Positions 1 through 9,117 of a stretch of 64,000 nucleotides of DNA are shown in pieces (positions within the stretch are counted from its first letter, which is position 1; every line of letters starts with the position of its first letter). A model generated the notes under the pieces. It was given only the letters and a program-made list of their open reading frames with translations, was not told the origin of the DNA and searched no databases. Origin of the DNA: Dickeya oryzae (GTDB lineage Bacteria > Pseudomonadota > Gammaproteobacteria > Enterobacterales > Enterobacteriaceae); assembly GCF_009372235.1 (NCBI RefSeq), contig NZ_SULL01000014.1, positions 124,001-188,000 on the forward strand. Reading direction: 5' to 3'. The position numbers were made by a program, and so were the translations under genes.

Positions 1-521
1 GCCAGCACCTCGGTTTGATACCCCAGCGCCAGTGCATCCAGCACGGTGTATTTGACGCAATAATCGGTTGCCAGCCCCATGATGGTCAAACGGGTAATGT
101 TTCTGGCTTTCAGCCAGTCGTTCAGGTCGGTGCGGGTGCGGTGACCGTTATCGAAAAATGCGCTGTAGCTGTCGATAAAAGGGTGCGTCCCCTTACGCAC
201 TACCCAGTCGATGGCACGCTGATTCAGCCTGGGGTGCAGGTCGGCACCCGGTGAGCCCTGTACGCAATGCACCGGCCACCAAATCTGTGGCAGGCCATCC
301 AGTTCACCTTGTTCACCCACATGGGTGCCGGAATTAATGGCGAAACTGCGGTGATCCGCCGGATGCCAGTCCTGACAGGCTACCACCATAACGCCAGCCG
401 ACTTGCAGGCCGCGATAGCCTGATTGGCGATCGCGACCACACTATCCCCGTCCGAGACAGCCAGTGCGCCCCCCGCACAGAAGTCATTTTGGATATCCAC
501 CAGCAAGAGTGCTCTGTTCAT
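1..521 (-). CDS. pncA: Nicotinamidase, C-terminus cut by window edge
   Basis: Hydrolyses nicotinamide to nicotinate in NAD salvage. Reading the minus strand from ATG at 521 gives MNRALLLVDIQNDFCAGG, the isochorismatase-fold N-terminus with the catalytic Asp. The metal-binding segment CQDWHPADHRSF and the nucleophile motif MGLATDYCVKYT follow. About 173 codons are present of a family length near 215, so the end lies outside the window. A purine-rich ribosome site precedes the ATG. It lies 53 bp downstream of ansA on the same strand, as in E. coli, so the two are probably cotranscribed. Confidence 0.95.
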   Translation of the reverse strand, partial: MNRALLLVDIQNDFCAGGALAVSDGDSVVAIANQAIAACKSAGVMVVACQDWHPADHRSFAINSGTHVGEQGELDGLPQIWWPVHCVQGSPGADLHPRLNQRAIDWVVRKGTHPFIDSYSAFFDNGHRTRTDLNDWLKARNITRLTIMGLATDYCVKYTVLDALALGYQTEVL

Positions 522-574
522 CGTCTCTTCTTCTCATTGATGTTGTCTACCCTAATACATCGGCTGCAGGTGAT

Positions 575-1594
575 TTAATCTTTATCGCTTAATTCTCCGC
601 GCAGGTTTTGCTGCATGAGTTGGCGAATTTGCTCAGGGGAGAGATCGTTTCGGCTTAACAGATAATGCAGTTTCGTCAGCGCGGCCTCAACCGTCATATC
701 AAACCCGCTGATAACGCCCGCTTGTGCCAGTGCATTACCGGTTGCATAACCATCCATATTGACCCGACCGGAGATACATTGCGTCAGGTTAACCACTACG
801 ATACCGCGTTCAGATGCGCGGCGTAGTTCATCCAGCAAACCTGAACTTTGTGGCGCATTACCAACACCATAGGAGCGCAGAATCAGTGCCTTGACTGGCT
901 GGCGCAGGAAATTACTCACCACATCGGCAGAAATACCGGGATAGATGGTCACCACGCCGATAGGTTGTGGTGTGATGGCATGGACAATCAGTGACCCGTC
1001 GAGTGGTTCGGGATTAGCGGGTGTTAAGCGGCGAATGTGGATACCGGCTTCCAGCAAGGGAGGATAGTTCGGGGACGCGAAAGCATCGAAACCATCGGCA
1101 TGTGCTTTGGTCGTCCGGTTGCCGCGCAACAATTTGTTGTTGAAGAACAGACTAACCTCGTTGACCGGATGATTGGCTGCCACGTACAACGCATTGAGCA
1201 GGTTGGTTTGCCCATCAGAGCGCAATTCTGCCAGCGGAATTTGTGACCCTGTCACGATAACCGGCTTGGCGAGATTCTCCAACATGAATGACAACGCGGA
1301 AGCGGTAAACGCCATGGTATCGGTACCATGCAGAATGACAAAGCCATCGTATTGATCATAGTGTTGCTGAATATCGTTGGCGATGGATTGCCAGTCCGAG
1401 GGGGTCATATCGGAAGAGTCAATCAGCGGCGTATATTCATGAATAGCGAATGATGGCATCTCCGGGCGATGGAATTCCGGCATTTGCGCCAATTGCTGTT
1501 GCAGGTGACCAGAAACCGGGACGTACCCGTGGGCAGAGCGCTGCATACCGATAGTGCCACCCGTATAGGCGACGTAAATGGATTTCTTTTGCAT
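575..1594 (-). CDS. ansA: L-asparaginase I, cytoplasmic
   Basis: Cytoplasmic enzyme converting L-asparagine to aspartate and ammonia. The 339-residue product is the usual AnsA length (338 in E. coli). Both active-site threonine motifs are visible: YTGGTIGMQRS near residue 10 and LHGTDTMAFTASAL near residue 90. There is no signal peptide, which separates it from periplasmic asparaginase II. The start MQKKSIYVAYTGG matches the family. It sits between sppA and pncA on the same strand, as in E. coli. Confidence 0.96.
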   Translation of the reverse strand: MQKKSIYVAYTGGTIGMQRSAHGYVPVSGHLQQQLAQMPEFHRPEMPSFAIHEYTPLIDSSDMTPSDWQSIANDIQQHYDQYDGFVILHGTDTMAFTASALSFMLENLAKPVIVTGSQIPLAELRSDGQTNLLNALYVAANHPVNEVSLFFNNKLLRGNRTTKAHADGFDAFASPNYPPLLEAGIHIRRLTPANPEPLDGSLIVHAITPQPIGVVTIYPGISADVVSNFLRQPVKALILRSYGVGNAPQSSGLLDELRRASERGIVVVNLTQCISGRVNMDGYATGNALAQAGVISGFDMTVEAALTKLHYLLSRNDLSPEQIRQLMQQNLRGELSDKD

Positions 1595-1678
1595 GGGTGT
1601 TATGGGTCGGGACTCGATTGGTTATAGAAAGGGTTAGCCCTGAAATGCCGGGATTATAAAAAGGTTTCAGTAGTAAAG

Positions 1679-1704
1679 ACAGCCCGACTCGCGTCGGGCT
1701 GTGT
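1679..1704 (-). terminator. Hairpin terminator after sppA
   Basis: A near-perfect palindrome, ACAGCCCGAC / GTCGGGCTGT, lies just beyond the sppA stop codon on the minus strand, before ansA. The following T tract is short (CTTTACT), so termination may be partial and allow some readthrough into ansA-pncA. Confidence 0.6.
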
Positions 1705-1713
1705 AAGGGAGTG

Positions 1714-3564
1714 TTATCGTAAGTCGCCGCAGTTCAGGCACAGCGCGTAGCGGTTTTGTGGATCGTTTAGCGCGTCCAGAATCGAAGTCTGGGCACGAAC
1801 GGTTTGCGCCAGTTGAGCCACCGGTGCCGGTACTAACGCCTGCACGGCGGAAGGCAGCAGCGCATAGACCGAACTTCTGACCTGGCTGAACATCACGTTG
1901 AGCAGATCCGGCTCTTCTGTGTACCAGCTCAACTGATACTGTTCCAGTTTGGCAAGCTCTGCGGCTTTCTTCACGGCATCGTCGAAGTCGCCCAATTGAT
2001 CTACCAGACCATTAGCTTTGGCGTCACTGCCGACCCAGACATGCCCCTGGGCTATCGCATCGACTTCCTGCGATGTCTTCTGGCGTGACTGGGCTACCAG
2101 AGAAACAAAGTTTTGGTAACCACGCTCGATGCTAATCTGCATCAGTTGGCTTACTTGCGGTGGCAGGGTCTTGGTTTGAGACAAATCAGCCAGCGGCGAA
2201 GTGGCAACACCATCGGTATGCACACCAATGCTATCCAGCGCGTTTTCAAACGTGGTTACCACGCCGAAAATCCCAATCGAACCGGTCAGGGTACTGGGGC
2301 TGGCGATGATGGTGTTAGCTGGCGTAGAAATCCAGTAACCGCCAGATGCAGCCATCCCCCCCATGGAGACGATAACCGGCTTACCTGCCTGGCGTGCAGC
2401 CATCAGCTCAGAACGAATCAGTTCAGACGCCGTCACGCTGCCGCCGGGGCTGTTAACCCGCAGGATAATGGCCTTCACTTTCGGGTCCAGCCGCGCATCA
2501 CGAATTTGTGCGGCGGTGGTATCGCCACCAACGTATCCGGGGGTTTCTTTACCATCAACAATGGTGCCGCTGGCAAACACGACCGCTATCTCATTGCTGC
2601 TCGTGGCCGGTGGCGTTGGGGTGTAATCATAAATGCTGGTGAAATTGAAGTTTTTGGTTTTGGCATCCCACCCAAAGGCTTTGATAAGCGATTGCTCAAT
2701 CGCCGAATGGGGAGCCACTTCATCCACCAGTTTATTTTCCAGTGCGTAACGCGCGGTATCACCATCTATCTTCTGCAGACCCGCGAGGATAGCGTCAGCG
2801 CCGGGGAACAATTGCTGCGGGGTGATTTGACGGTTAGCCGCGACGGTATCGAGATAGTGTTGCCACAGGGTGGAAATCCAACGATTGTCGGCTTCGCGAG
2901 CATCGGGCGACATGTCATCGCGGATAAACGGCTCGACGGCGGATTTGTACGTGCCCACGCGGAAAATGTGCGCGGTGACTTTCAGCTTATCCAACAGCGT
3001 CTTGTAGTAGAGGTTATTGGTGGCAAAGCCATGCAGGTCAACATTTCCCTGAGGGGTCAGGTAGATTTTGTTGGCAAAGCTGGCCAGATAATATTGCGTT
3101 TGGTTGAAATTGTCGCCGACGGCAAAAATCGGTTTGCCCGCATCACGAAATTCGCGCAGCGCTTTACCGATGTATTGCAGTGAAGGCTGGTCAGCGCCGA
3201 CAAAGTCAGACAAATCCATCACCATGCCGGTAATATTGCTGTCGTTTTTGGCCTGTCGAATACTTTCAACAATATCAAACAGCGAATTTTCCTGATGGCG
3301 GCTTGCCGACGCACCGAAAAATTCGCGGCCAAACTGGCGCAGCTTGTTATTAACGGACGGCTTATCCACCACCACCCCTGTCAGATCCAGCAATAATGCG
3401 CCTCGCACAGGTTCAGCCGGCGGGGCTTTGAACTGGCTGTAGATCCCGATAGCGACCAGGATCAGGCAAACCAGAAAGAGGTTGAGGATAAATTCGCGGA
3501 TGAAATTCAGCAGGCGCCATCCCCATCTGAATATTCCACTGAAAATTCGCCACATTGTGCGCAT
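1714..3564 (-). CDS. sppA: Signal peptide peptidase, protease IV
   Basis: Inner-membrane serine protease that degrades cleaved signal peptides. The 616-residue product has an N-terminal membrane anchor (about residues 24-45, FILNLFLVCLILVAIGIY) and two tandem S49 domains. The C-terminal domain carries the nucleophile region GGMAASGGYWIS, and the N-terminal one supplies the lysine (HIFRVGTYKSAVEPF). I chose ATG at 3564 because GGAG lies 5 bases upstream; an in-frame GTG at 3570 would overlap that site. A longer antisense frame in this gene has no family resemblance. Confidence 0.95.
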   Translation of the reverse strand: MRTMWRIFSGIFRWGWRLLNFIREFILNLFLVCLILVAIGIYSQFKAPPAEPVRGALLLDLTGVVVDKPSVNNKLRQFGREFFGASASRHQENSLFDIVESIRQAKNDSNITGMVMDLSDFVGADQPSLQYIGKALREFRDAGKPIFAVGDNFNQTQYYLASFANKIYLTPQGNVDLHGFATNNLYYKTLLDKLKVTAHIFRVGTYKSAVEPFIRDDMSPDAREADNRWISTLWQHYLDTVAANRQITPQQLFPGADAILAGLQKIDGDTARYALENKLVDEVAPHSAIEQSLIKAFGWDAKTKNFNFTSIYDYTPTPPATSSNEIAVVFASGTIVDGKETPGYVGGDTTAAQIRDARLDPKVKAIILRVNSPGGSVTASELIRSELMAARQAGKPVIVSMGGMAASGGYWISTPANTIIASPSTLTGSIGIFGVVTTFENALDSIGVHTDGVATSPLADLSQTKTLPPQVSQLMQISIERGYQNFVSLVAQSRQKTSQEVDAIAQGHVWVGSDAKANGLVDQLGDFDDAVKKAAELAKLEQYQLSWYTEEPDLLNVMFSQVRSSVYALLPSAVQALVPAPVAQLAQTVRAQTSILDALNDPQNRYALCLNCGDLR

Positions 3565-3810
3565 GTCCACTCCGTCAAAAGAAAACTGGGTTTAAGCTGT
3601 GCCTCGGGTTCGCGGTGAATCTGCGCGAACGCATCCGAACGCGAGCACTGGCGGTATCCTAATGAGCGACAGAATAAAAGTCAGCTATTTATCTTGCCGC
3701 AGGGTCAGTAGCAGGGCGCTAACTTGTAACAAATCTTCTACCTGTGCTACCGTGGCGCGCAACCGGATTTTATTCACCGACAGCAGATTTTTCATGACAG
3801 GAGAGATGTG

Positions 3811-4362
3811 ATGGATGCTCTGGAATTGCTACTGAATCGCCGTTCGGCCTCGCGTCTGGCCGCCCCTGCGCCGACAGGTGAGGTACTGGACAATATCCTG
3901 CGAGCGGGTTTACGGGCTCCTGATCATGGTGCACTACAACCCTGGCGTTTTTCTATTATCCAGGATGATGGGTTATCCCGTTTTAGTGAGTTGCTGGTTA
4001 GAGCGGCATTGCAGGATAAGCAGGATGAGGCGGCCGTCGAAAAAGCGCGTCAGGCACCGTTTCGTGCGCCGATGATCATTACCGTGGTAGCGCACTGTGT
4101 GGATAATCCGAAGGTTCCCCATTGGGAGCAAGTGGTCTCAGCAGGATGTGCGGTACAGGCGATGCAAATGGCCGCACTGGCACAAGGTTTCAACGGTATC
4201 TGGCGTAGTGGTGCCTGGACTCATCATCCGCTGGTTCGTGATGCTTTTGGTTGCCGTGCGTCGGATGAAATTGTCGGTTTCCTCTATCTGGGGACTCCGC
4301 AGCTTAAAGCCTCCGCCGCTGTCGCGTCCGTTGATAGCACGAAGTTTGTCAGCTATTTCTAA
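3811..4362 (+). CDS. ydjA: Nitroreductase family protein YdjA
   Basis: Small FMN-dependent NAD(P)H oxidoreductase of the nitroreductase fold; the physiological substrate is unknown. The 183-residue product begins [16 protein letters not shown], with the FMN-binding RRS motif, followed by [14 protein letters not shown] and [11 protein letters not shown], as in E. coli YdjA. ATG 3811 is preceded by AGGAG at 7 bases, better than the GTG at 3808. In E. coli selD lies between ydjA and topB; here topB follows after only 84 bp. Confidence 0.93.
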   Translation: MDALELLLNRRSASRLAAPAPTGEVLDNILRAGLRAPDHGALQPWRFSIIQDDGLSRFSELLVRAALQDKQDEAAVEKARQAPFRAPMIITVVAHCVDNPKVPHWEQVVSAGCAVQAMQMAALAQGFNGIWRSGAWTHHPLVRDAFGCRASDEIVGFLYLGTPQLKASAAVASVDSTKFVSYF

Positions 4363-4446
4363 TCCTGTATTGACGATGTTTCCCTTGCGCTACATGCCCG
4401 ATGGGCCGGTGAAGCAAGGGATATCCGTTCTGTTGTGCGGTGTAAC

Positions 4447-6372
4447 ATGCGACTGTTTATTGCGGAAAAACCCAGTCTTGCCAGAGCGATTGCCGATGTC
4501 TTGCCTAAACCGCACCGGCGGGGCGATGGCTTCATTGCCTGTGGCGAACAGGATATGGTGACCTGGTGTGTGGGGCACCTGCTGGAACAGGCACAACCAG
4601 ACGTGTACGATGCCCGCTACGCGCGCTGGTCGCTGGCTGACTTGCCGATCGTGCCACAAAAATGGCTGCTCCAGCCGCGTCCATCGGTGAGCAAGCAACT
4701 GAATGTGATCAAAAAACTGCTGACGCAGGCCGATGAAGTGATCCATGCCGGTGACCCGGACCGGGAAGGGCAGTTGCTGGTCGATGAGGTGCTGGAGTAT
4801 CTGGCGCTGCCTGAGGCGAAACGCCAGCAGGTACGCCGTTGTCTCATCAACGACCTGAACCCGCAGGCGGTGGAGCGTGCAGTATCGCGCCTGCGTGAAA
4901 ACCGGGAGTTTGTTCCGCTGTGTGTTTCCGCACTGGCGCGTTCACGTGCTGACTGGTTATATGGCATCAATATGACCCGCGCCTATACCTTGCTGGGGAA
5001 AAATGCCGGGTATGAAGGTGTATTGTCAGTCGGTCGGGTACAGACGCCAGTATTAGGGTTGGTTGTCCGTCGTGATGAAGAAATAGATAATTTTGTGCCG
5101 CGCGACTATTTCGAGGTTAAGGCCCACATTGTTACCCCCGCCAATGAGCGGTTTGTTGCATTGTGGCAGCCAAGTGAGTCGTGTGAACCGTATCAGGACG
5201 AAGAAGGGCGCTTGCTACACCGTCCGCTGGCTGAGCACGTTGTTAAACGCATTGAAGGACAACCTGCACAGGTCACGGCCTATAATGATAAACGGGAATC
5301 GGAAACCGCACCGTTGCCGTATTCGCTTTCCGCCTTGCAAATTGAAGCGGCTAAACGCTTTGGGTTGAGCGCCCAACAAGTGTTGGATATTTGCCAGCGG
5401 TTGTATGAAACGCACAAGTTGATCACCTACCCACGTTCGGATTGCCGGTATCTGCCGGAAGAGCATTTCGCCGGGCGACACGCGGTACTGAACGCGATTG
5501 CTGCACATCAGCCGGATTTATTGCCGCAGCCTGTGGTGGATCCTGAACGCCGTAATCGCTGCTGGGATGACAGCAAGGTTGACGCACACCATGCCATTAT
5601 CCCCACCGCGCGTAGCACCCGCACGTCGCTAACCGAGCAGGAAAATCAGGTTTATGGGTTGGTTGCCCGGCAATACCTGATGCAGTTTTGCGCCGATGCT
5701 GTGTTTCGTAAATGTGTTATCGAGCTGGATATCGCTGGTGGCAAGTTTGTGGCGAAAGCCCGTTTTTTGGCAGAGGCGGGGTGGCGCACGTTGCTCGGCC
5801 ATAAAGAGCGGGACGAGGAAAACGAGGGAATGCCATTGCCGGTGGTGGCGAAAGGCGATGAATTGCTGTGTGAGAGGGGCGAGGTGGTTGAGCGACAGAC
5901 TCAGCCTCCCCGGCCGTTTACCGACGCAACGTTGCTATCTGCCATGACCGGGATTGCCCGCTTCGTGCAGGATAAGGCGCTGAAGAAAATCTTACGTGAG
6001 ACAGATGGATTGGGCACCGAAGCTACGCGCGCAGGCATTATCGAACTGTTGTTTAAACGTGCGTTTCTGATAAAGAAAGGGCGCTATATTCATTCGACTG
6101 ATGCAGGTAAGGCGTTGATTCATTCGCTACCACCGATCGCCGCGCACCCAGATATGACGGCGCACTGGGAAGCGACGTTGACGCAGATTAGTGAAAAACG
6201 TTGCCGCTATCAGGATTTCATGCAGCCGTTGACGCAATCGCTGTACGAACTGATTCAGCAGGCACGACAAAGTGGTAATATCTCGGCGTTCAGAGGATTA
6301 CCGCCCGTTAAGAGCGCTTCGCCCGAGAAGCGCAAACGTCGTCAGTCACGTTCAGCCAGCACCAAGGAGTAA
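4447..6372 (+). CDS. topB: DNA topoisomerase III
   Basis: Type IA topoisomerase that decatenates and unlinks replication and recombination intermediates. The 641-residue product opens with the toprim motif [14 protein letters not shown] and has the acidic toprim triad at [12 protein letters not shown] (near 100-111). The catalytic tyrosine falls at residue 328 in [13 protein letters not shown], the same number as in E. coli. [15 protein letters not shown] and a basic C-terminal tail (KRKRRQSR) follow. It lacks the zinc ribbons seen in TopA. The start is the ATG matching the family; GTG 4435 would add four residues. It is co-directional with ydjA. Confidence 0.96.
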   Translation: MRLFIAEKPSLARAIADVLPKPHRRGDGFIACGEQDMVTWCVGHLLEQAQPDVYDARYARWSLADLPIVPQKWLLQPRPSVSKQLNVIKKLLTQADEVIHAGDPDREGQLLVDEVLEYLALPEAKRQQVRRCLINDLNPQAVERAVSRLRENREFVPLCVSALARSRADWLYGINMTRAYTLLGKNAGYEGVLSVGRVQTPVLGLVVRRDEEIDNFVPRDYFEVKAHIVTPANERFVALWQPSESCEPYQDEEGRLLHRPLAEHVVKRIEGQPAQVTAYNDKRESETAPLPYSLSALQIEAAKRFGLSAQQVLDICQRLYETHKLITYPRSDCRYLPEEHFAGRHAVLNAIAAHQPDLLPQPVVDPERRNRCWDDSKVDAHHAIIPTARSTRTSLTEQENQVYGLVARQYLMQFCADAVFRKCVIELDIAGGKFVAKARFLAEAGWRTLLGHKERDEENEGMPLPVVAKGDELLCERGEVVERQTQPPRPFTDATLLSAMTGIARFVQDKALKKILRETDGLGTEATRAGIIELLFKRAFLIKKGRYIHSTDAGKALIHSLPPIAAHPDMTAHWEATLTQISEKRCRYQDFMQPLTQSLYELIQQARQSGNISAFRGLPPVKSASPEKRKRRQSRSASTKE

Positions 6373-6377
6373 CGCAG

Positions 6378-6815
6378 ATGAAAGCATGGGGCACCTTCCT
6401 GATGGCAACCGGCTTGTTGCTATCTTCCGCTACGCAGGCGGCGACGCAAACCACGGTGGTGACGCAGGGGCATCCCGTCATTTTGCCGGGAAACAATGTC
6501 GCAACCCAGGGCACGGTATCCGGCGCGCAGGGTGCGATTAGTACGCAGGGCGTTGCCAATGCTCAGGGGACGACCAACACAGACGTGGTGGTGCCTGTGC
6601 CGCCACAGGTCGTGTGGGGTAACGGTGGTAATGCCGGTGGTAATGTTCAGCGAGAAACTCAGGTTAATTGCATGAGTTGCTGTATTTATCAAAACAGAAG
6701 CTACTCTGAAGGCTCGGTCGTCAGGGCGGAAGGGGTGTTACTGCAATGCCAGCGCGATAAAGGCAACCTGGGCACCAATAATCTGGTGTGGCGGATCCTC
6801 AAAGATCAGCAATAA
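6378..6815 (+). CDS. ynjH: Secreted DUF1496 (YnjH-like) protein with QG-rich region
   Basis: A 145-residue protein of unknown function starting 5 bp after topB. It has a signal peptide (MKAWGTFLMATGLLLSSATQA). Next is a low-complexity segment of about residues 25-75 rich in Thr, Gln, Gly and Val with repeated TQG and AQG steps. The C-terminal third holds the conserved core CMSCCIYQNRSYSEGSVV ... GVLLQCQRD, which resembles DUF1496/YnjH. E. coli ynjH also lies near topB but is shorter (about 90 residues), so the QG-rich spacer looks like a lineage extension. A periplasmic or surface location is inferred. Confidence 0.75.
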   Translation: MKAWGTFLMATGLLLSSATQAATQTTVVTQGHPVILPGNNVATQGTVSGAQGAISTQGVANAQGTTNTDVVVPVPPQVVWGNGGNAGGNVQRETQVNCMSCCIYQNRSYSEGSVVRAEGVLLQCQRDKGNLGTNNLVWRILKDQQ

Positions 6816-6823
6816 ACAGCGAT

Positions 6824-6848
6824 AACGGGGCGATGTAGCCCCGTTGTT
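6824..6848. terminator. Bidirectional hairpin between ynjH and xthA
   Basis: The inverted repeat AACGGGGC / GCCCCGTT with a six-base loop sits between the convergent ynjH-like gene and xthA. It is followed by a T-rich stretch on the plus strand. Confidence 0.65.
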
Positions 6849-6851
6849 CTT

Positions 6852-7658
6852 TCAGAGAGTGAATTCCGCCCATACCGGCGCATGGTCAGAGGGTTTCTCC
6901 ATTGCCCGAATGGCGTAATCAATACCCGTGGCGGCGCAGCGGCTCGCCAGCGGTGAGGTTGCCATGATCAGATCGATACGCAGCCCACGGTTATCATCAA
7001 ATCCTGATGAGCGGTAGTCAAACCACGAGAACTTATCCTGACATTCGGGATTGGCAGCCCGGAATGTATCGACCAGCCCCCAGCTTTTCAGCCGTTCCAT
7101 CCATTCACGCTCTTCCGGCAGGAATGAGCACTTCCCAGTGCGCAGCCAGCGTTTACGGTTATCTTCCCCAATACCGATATCCAGATCGGTCGGGCTGATG
7201 TTCATGTCACCCATGATAAGCACCGGCTGGTCCGCCTGATGGTGCAGATCAAGATAGTGCTGCAAATCCTGGTAAAAACGGGTTTTGGCAGGAAACTTGA
7301 CCGGGTGGTCGCGGCTTTCACCCTGCGGGAAGTAGCCATTCACCACCGTCAGTGTGCCGAGCGGCGTTGCCAGATCCGCCATAATGATACGGCGCTGGGC
7401 GTCATCGTCGTCGGTGGGAAAACCGCGCCGAACCGCCAATGGTTCAGCTTTGGTCAGCAGCGCAACACCGTAATGGCCTTTCTGTCCATGATAGAAAACG
7501 TGGTAACCGAACTGTTTTACATCGTCGAGTGGAAACATGTCGTCATGGACTTTGGTTTCCTGTAAGCCGATTACGTCAGGCTGGTGTTGTTCGATGATTG
7601 CGGCCAGTTGATGGGGACGGGCTCGCAGCCCATTGATATTGAAAGAAACAAATTTCAT
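6852..7658 (-). CDS. xthA: Exonuclease III, AP endonuclease
   Basis: Mg-dependent repair enzyme that cuts at abasic sites and degrades duplex DNA 3' to 5'. The 268 residues equal the E. coli length. Endonuclease/exonuclease/phosphatase motifs are intact: [25 protein letters not shown] with the metal-binding Glu, [11 protein letters not shown], and the terminal [10 protein letters not shown] with the catalytic Asp-His. The frame is open a further 28 codons upstream, but family alignment fixes the start at MKFVSF. It diverges from the riboswitch-yicG unit. Confidence 0.96.
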   Translation of the reverse strand: MKFVSFNINGLRARPHQLAAIIEQHQPDVIGLQETKVHDDMFPLDDVKQFGYHVFYHGQKGHYGVALLTKAEPLAVRRGFPTDDDDAQRRIIMADLATPLGTLTVVNGYFPQGESRDHPVKFPAKTRFYQDLQHYLDLHHQADQPVLIMGDMNISPTDLDIGIGEDNRKRWLRTGKCSFLPEEREWMERLKSWGLVDTFRAANPECQDKFSWFDYRSSGFDDNRGLRIDLIMATSPLASRCAATGIDYAIRAMEKPSDHAPVWAEFTL

Positions 7659-7768
7659 GTTCGCTGCCGTTGTTAAAAAAGCGTGCTCTGATGTTAGCAG
7701 AAAGGCGGCAGAGGAGTCACGGCGGCGATACGATCGTGTCAACAGTCATAACTATCGGTGATGGCTGG

Positions 7769-7797
7769 TTGAACCGGTTCACAATAGCCCGTATACT
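7769..7797 (+). promoter_or_regulatory. Sigma-70 promoter of the riboswitch-yicG transcript
   Basis: TTGAAC at 7769-7774 and TATACT at 7792-7797 are separated by exactly 17 bases. A start near 7804 would put the transcript's first bases at the 5' edge of the first glycine aptamer, which supports the assignment. Confidence 0.75.
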
Positions 7798-7806
7798 CCG
7801 CGCCTT

Positions 7807-7988
7807 GCAGGAGAGCGGAAGGCACGACATACCACGACAGGCCTTCCCGCCGAAGGCGCAAACTCCCATAATCGCTCAGGCCACCTTACTGCACATTTCA
7901 ATGACGCCAACTGGAGAGCGGTTGCGAGACAACCCACCGAAGGGGCAAGCGGTATCACCGCGTAAACTCTCAGGTAAAAGGACAGAGG
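7807..7988 (+). promoter_or_regulatory. Tandem glycine riboswitch (two aptamers)
   Basis: Two adjacent copies of the glycine aptamer signature are visible. Aptamer I (about 7807-7892) has GGAGAG, the core CCGCCGAAGGCGCAAACTCC and a closing GCAG/CTGC stem. Aptamer II (about 7911-7988) has GGAGAG, CACCGAAGGGGCAAG and ACTCTCAGGTAAAAGGACAG, close to consensus. They are separated by a short linker, as in cooperative tandem glycine switches. The GTG start of the membrane gene lies 29 bases after aptamer II. I see no strong intrinsic terminator in between, so control may act on translation; that part is inference. Confidence 0.92.
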
Positions 7989-8016
7989 GAGGGGCACATT
8001 TCACAAGGGTACATGT

Positions 8017-8637
8017 GTGCTGACCTATATCTATCTGATCGCTATTACTGCTGAGGGGATGTCCGGTGCGCTGGCCGCTGGCCGTCGTAACATGGATATT
8101 TTTGGTGTTTCGATGATCGCCTTTATTACCGCGCTGGGTGGCGGTACGGTGCGCGATATCATGCTAGGTAATTATCCCATCGCCTGGACGCAACACCCTG
8201 CCTATATCTATCTCACCATCGGTGCAGGTCTTCTGGCCGTGCTGGCATCACGTGTGATGCATCACTTGCATCGGCTGTTTTTAGTGCTGGATGCCATGGG
8301 GTTGGTGGCATTTACCATCATCGGTTGCAATGTGGCTATCGAGCTGGGTTATTCACCCACCGTGGTTGTAATGGCTGGCATCACCACCGGTATCTTTGGC
8401 GGCATCTTGCGGGATATTTTTTGCAACCGCACGCCCATGGTGTTGCGTAAGGAGCTTTACGCTTGCGTGTCACTGCTGGTGGCACTGGTGTACCTTAGCT
8501 TGCGTGAAATCGGCATAAACCACGACATCAATCAGCTTATCTCTTTTTCTATCGGTCTGGCGCTCCGTCTGGCGGCCATTTTCTGGTCCTGGCAGTTACC
8601 AGTATTCAGTTATATGCCAGAACGCTGGAAAGAATAA
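8017..8637 (+). CDS. yicG: Glycine-riboswitch-controlled TRIC/UPF0126 membrane protein
   Basis: A 206-residue inner-membrane protein of the UPF0126 family, related to TRIC channels. It has two homologous halves with about seven hydrophobic helices. Each half carries the GGG..RD motif: ALGGGTVRDIMLG near residue 40 and GIFGGILRDIFCNR near residue 125. It resembles E. coli YicG (ITAE.M.GALAAGRR) more than YadS. The start is GTG with AAGGG 7 bases upstream. The upstream glycine riboswitch implies that glycine controls it, so a role in glycine transport or export is inferred, not shown. Confidence 0.88.
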   Translation: MLTYIYLIAITAEGMSGALAAGRRNMDIFGVSMIAFITALGGGTVRDIMLGNYPIAWTQHPAYIYLTIGAGLLAVLASRVMHHLHRLFLVLDAMGLVAFTIIGCNVAIELGYSPTVVVMAGITTGIFGGILRDIFCNRTPMVLRKELYACVSLLVALVYLSLREIGINHDINQLISFSIGLALRLAAIFWSWQLPVFSYMPERWKE

Positions 8638-8832
8638 TGGTTCTTTCACCGGACACGGTGACACTGACGATTACATCGCTGTAGGACATCACGGATGCGA
8701 TAACGCCTACAGGCCGCATCGGTTTTGCCGCGAGATATCGTTATCTGGCGATTGATTGTTTTTTGTAAGAGTGAGTGTATCGGGAAATAACAACGTGATG
8801 GATTTCAGCGAGTCGCGATAACGCGGTAGAGA

Positions 8833-8917
<85 letters not shown>

Positions 8918-8955
8918 ACTGGCCTGATTGCTCTTTTGTGTGTCGAGCGGGGCGC

Positions 8956-8983
8956 ATCATATCAAATGCCGCGCCTCTGTAAA
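8956..8983 (-). promoter_or_regulatory. Stringent promoter of tRNA-Tyr
   Basis: On the minus strand TTTACA (-35, 8978-8983) and TATGAT (-10, 8956-8961) are spaced by 16 bases. The discriminator GCGCCCCGC follows. This layout and the GC-rich discriminator are nearly identical to the E. coli tyrT promoter, the classic target of ppGpp control. Confidence 0.85.
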
Positions 8984-9117
8984 GACTGAAAAAACAAAAA
9001 CAAGTTCGTTTGCCGTTTTTTTATGCCGCCCGATGTAATTGTAGGCAAAGGGCGGCGAAGTGCTAATCAACGCAGGATGGCTAATTAACTCAGGCCTAAC
9101 TAGCGCAGGATAGTTAA

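Noticed and set aside
2113-3183. 356-codon plus-strand frame antisense to sppA
   Set aside because: It mirrors sppA, has no family resemblance and no ribosome site. sppA is intact on the other strand.
7670-8023. 117-codon frame across the riboswitch
   Set aside because: The sequence is explained by the two conserved glycine aptamers, and composition is not protein-like.
8638-8832. tpr-type repeats after tRNA-Tyr
   Set aside because: No repeated tRNA 3' end or protamine-like frame is present downstream of the tRNA.
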